This document shows positions 42,096 to 43,898 of a stretch of DNA of 43,898 bases, in pieces. A program made the translations under genes and the position numbers. Positions within the stretch are counted from its first letter, which is position 1. Each line of letters opens with the position of its first letter. The stretch covers positions 1 through 43,898 of the forward strand of contig NZ_BMSV01000020.1 in assembly GCF_014649335.1 (NCBI RefSeq), given 5' to 3'. This DNA comes from Streptomyces roseolilacinus (lineage in GTDB: Bacteria; Actinomycetota; Actinomycetes; Streptomycetales; Streptomycetaceae). The notes below the pieces were generated by a model. It worked only from the letters and a program-made list of their open reading frames with translations. It was not told where the DNA came from and did no database searches.

Positions 42096-43072
42096 CCCTC
42101 GCCAGCAGCGCCTGCATCGTCCTCGAGCGGCAGGTAGGCGACCACGACCGTCCGGTCCACTCCCGCGTCCTTCATCGCCCGGACCCGGTGCTGCCCGTTC
42201 GTGTACCAGCCCGCCGGCCCGAGCGCCGCGGTGATCCCGTCGCCGTGGTCCAGCAAGGAGTACAGCGCCGGCCGCTGTCTCGTCTCCACGCCGTATGCGA
42301 CCGCGAGCGCCGCCCTGTTCGCGGCGATGTCGTGGTCGGGCATTCCGTCGGCGCGTGCCCGCTCGATCAGGCGGATCGCGTGCTCGCTGAGCGCCGCCCA
42401 GTCCTGCCGGTGGTACCAGCAGCACCGCCCGCCCAAAGGGTTCCGCCCCGCCGGCCCGGCGCGGTCACGGGCGCTCTCCGGCGACCGCATGCATGCCTCC
42501 CGGAACGGGCGCGGTTCGGGAAGATCGTCGACGGCGACGAACCGGTACTCGATCCGTTCCACGGGTGCCGGAAGCGCCGTCGGCACGTAGCCGGCGCCGC
42601 GGCCGCGGTCGACGGGCCGGCCGACGAGACGCGCCAGGTCGGCGTCGCTGATCGGCAGCCATCTCGAGGCGCGGACCGTGAACGCGGTGTCCTCATGGAA
42701 GGTGACCAGTTGGAAACCGGTGTCCTCGAGGCCCCAGGCTTCACCGCCGGCAGCCCGGTCGTCGTCTGCGTCATTGACGAAGCGCTGCACCCAGACCGGC
42801 GGGCGCTCCTCGCCAGGGCAGTGCGTCCGCCACACGTCCTCGACGTACTGCTCCACCAGGTTGGTCAGGCTGCCGCCCTCGCCGTACGTCTGCGTGGCCA
42901 CCGCCACCGGCCGCCGGCCGGACGCCGTGAACAGTTGCAGCCGGAAGGGGTGCAGCCCCACGGCGTACCGCGCCTGGTACATGCGGTCGTCCACCGTGCG
43001 CTCCCGCAAGGCCCCCTGCGTACGCAGCACCTCGACGACACTCAGTCCGCCACCTGCCGGTGCTTCCACCAT
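42092..43072 (-). CDS. Hypothetical protein with ParB-like C-terminal motif
   Basis: I prefer ATG 43072 (MVEAPAGGGLSVVEVLRTQG) because GAGGAAGG lies 10-18 bases upstream; a GTG at 43096 is in frame. The 326-residue soluble product has FRLQLFTASGRRPVAVATQT and VWVQRFVNDADDDRAAGG near the middle and CCWYHRQDWAALSEHAIRLI later. Near the end, AGWYTNGQHRVRAMKDAGVD resembles the NGxHRxxAxxxAG element of ParB/Srx nuclease folds. It may be a nucleotide-binding or nuclease-related protein, but no family is certain. It lies tail to tail with the zinc-finger remnant. Confidence 0.65.
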   Translation of the reverse strand: MVEAPAGGGLSVVEVLRTQGALRERTVDDRMYQARYAVGLHPFRLQLFTASGRRPVAVATQTYGEGGSLTNLVEQYVEDVWRTHCPGEERPPVWVQRFVNDADDDRAAGGEAWGLEDTGFQLVTFHEDTAFTVRASRWLPISDADLARLVGRPVDRGRGAGYVPTALPAPVERIEYRFVAVDDLPEPRPFREACMRSPESARDRAGPAGRNPLGGRCCWYHRQDWAALSEHAIRLIERARADGMPDHDIAANRAALAVAYGVETRQRPALYSLLDHGDGITAALGPAGWYTNGQHRVRAMKDAGVDRTVVVAYLPLEDDAGAAGEG

Positions 43073-43208
43073 CCTCTTCCCGCCTTCCTCACCCACTCCT
43101 GCTCACCGTGACCATCGCCCGAACGCCCGGACGCCTGTGCTGAGCCCTGCCCGTAAGCCGAGTCCTCCTCAGCCCCGGAACCAGGGGCACACCGACCAGG
43201 CGCTGGCG

Positions 43209-43499
43209 CTACGCCCCGCGAGGGCCCGCGGGCTTGCGGACCCGGTCCTCGGCGGCCGGGTAGTACACCGACGTCTGCGCCACTTCGGGGTGCTCCCGAA
43301 ACAGCGCGTTCTCCAGCTCGGATCGAGCCTCGTCTATGGCGCGGTACGCAGCCTCCAGCTTCTTCGCTGGCAGCGCCTCACGCCCGGACAGGGGGTAGGC
43401 GTTGGCGAGGTCCACGTGGCGGCTCAGAAGCTCGTCTCGCATCGCTGCGAGTGCCTGGCCCATCTCGACGTGCTGTTCGAAGGTCATCCTCGGCTTCAT
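43209..43499 (-). CDS. Small helical hypothetical protein
   Basis: ATG 43499 begins MKPRMTFEQHVEMGQALAAM. The 96-residue product is predicted mainly helical, with charged heptad-like spacing (ELLSRHVDLANAYPLSGREA, LPAKKLEAAYRAIDEARSEL). It ends in a loop with VAQTSVYYPAAEDRV. The longer open frame upstream is low quality and was not used. No family is recognised. Similar small helical proteins occur on actinobacterial plasmids and integrative elements, but I cannot show that link here. Confidence 0.55.
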   Translation of the reverse strand: MKPRMTFEQHVEMGQALAAMRDELLSRHVDLANAYPLSGREALPAKKLEAAYRAIDEARSELENALFREHPEVAQTSVYYPAAEDRVRKPAGPRGA

Positions 43500-43724
43500 C
43501 GGGCAAGCATCCACCACCAAGCGGCCGCACGCGGGGAATCGGCGGACCAGGCCGCCGGGAGACGGCGAGCGGCTACCATAGTCCTCCGGCAGGACGCACA
43601 CCCCGCTCGCCGCCGCCCCCGACGCGCCCACGCCGCCCGAGGGGGCACAGTCGGCCAAGGTCTCACGGGGCCCGCGAAAAAGCAGCACTTCGCGTAACAC
43701 TTGAATTTCACCTTGGCCCCTGAC

Positions 43725-43898
43725 GTGCGGCCGGAGGAGCGTGGGACCACCCGGTCGGGAGACGTCATACCGAAGAAGCAGTCCACCGCAGCGAAGAAGG
43801 CCCGCACCGCCGCTCGGGCCGGCGCCGAGTACGCCGCCGCCCTAGGTGTATTGACCCGGAGCGTTGTTGACGCGGCTGATGGGCGGGTGTCCGCCGAG
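43725..43898 (+). CDS. Basic N-terminal fragment of a hypothetical protein (cut by window end)
   Basis: A frame open to the window end reads from GTG 43725 through KKQSTAAKKARTAARAGAEY, AAALGVLTRSVVDA. The KKxSxAAKKARxxxRAGxxY pattern recalls short basic N-termini of common Streptomyces hypothetical proteins, where it follows the start Met directly. Here ATA replaces that start codon, so the real start is uncertain and the gene may be defective. Confidence 0.35.
   Translation, partial: MRPEERGTTRSGDVIPKKQSTAAKKARTAARAGAEYAAALGVLTRSVVDAADGRVSAE

Noticed and set aside
1..43898. CRISPR arrays, tRNA or rRNA genes
   Set aside because: I saw no regularly spaced direct repeats and no cloverleaf with a T-loop GTTCRA-type signature in a plausible context; a dedicated scan was not possible.

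Overview
The window looks like Streptomyces or a close relative. GC is about 70%, GTG starts and ATGA/GTGA overlaps are common, and many encoded families are typical of that genus: a LAL regulator, an I36-like secreted protein, a type III PKS/UbiA cluster, and IS5, IS110, IS630 and IS701 elements. The number of broken insertion sequences and short hypothetical genes suggests an accessory region. Only the first 59 bases, the end of an L-serine dehydratase gene, look like core genome.

Layout. 1-5.2 kb: the serine dehydratase tail, then a LysR remnant abutting the tail of an SCO6745-like gene, a hexapeptide-repeat protein fused in frame to half an IS5-type transposase, a secreted subtilisin-like protease and a decayed IS5-type element. 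5.2-9.5 kb: an intact LAL regulator and a frameshifted IS701-type element. 9.6-13.4 kb: small hypothetical genes, an IS110 remnant, one apparently complete IS5-type element with a 3-bp duplication, and a frameshifted mycothiol-dependent isomerase gene. 13.6-25.5 kb: two paralogous giant proteins (HTH, nSTAND1 NTPase, one membrane helix, WD40 propeller) in opposite orientation. Each has a small secreted-protein gene divergently placed just upstream (I36-like on one side, ricin-type lectin on the other). The ground between them holds IS21 and IS630 debris and a membrane protein gene. 25.5-33.3 kb: short hypothetical genes split by IS remnants. Two IS630-type elements lie in tandem inside what was a TAG stop codon, and an IS701-type element with a CTAG duplication lies between two IS5 ends.

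33.3-41.7 kb is the most interesting part. A tightly overlapping minus-strand operon encodes an SDR epimerase, a UbiA prenyltransferase, a geranylgeranyl-reductase-type flavoenzyme, a type III polyketide synthase, an isoprenylcysteine-carboxyl-methyltransferase-type enzyme and a second flavoenzyme. Divergent from it, a two-gene plus-strand operon encodes a cis-prenyltransferase and a DUF2236/MpaB-type oxygenase fused to calcium-binding EF-hands. Inference: the eight genes could make a prenylated or polyprenyl phenolic lipid, with the oxygenase cutting or oxidising a prenyl chain. 41.7-43.9 kb holds poorly characterised small genes.

Many genes carry frameshifts, mostly in IS transposases but also in an ordinary enzyme gene. 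Most fit decay, but some could be indel errors in the assembly. No tRNA, rRNA or CRISPR array was seen.
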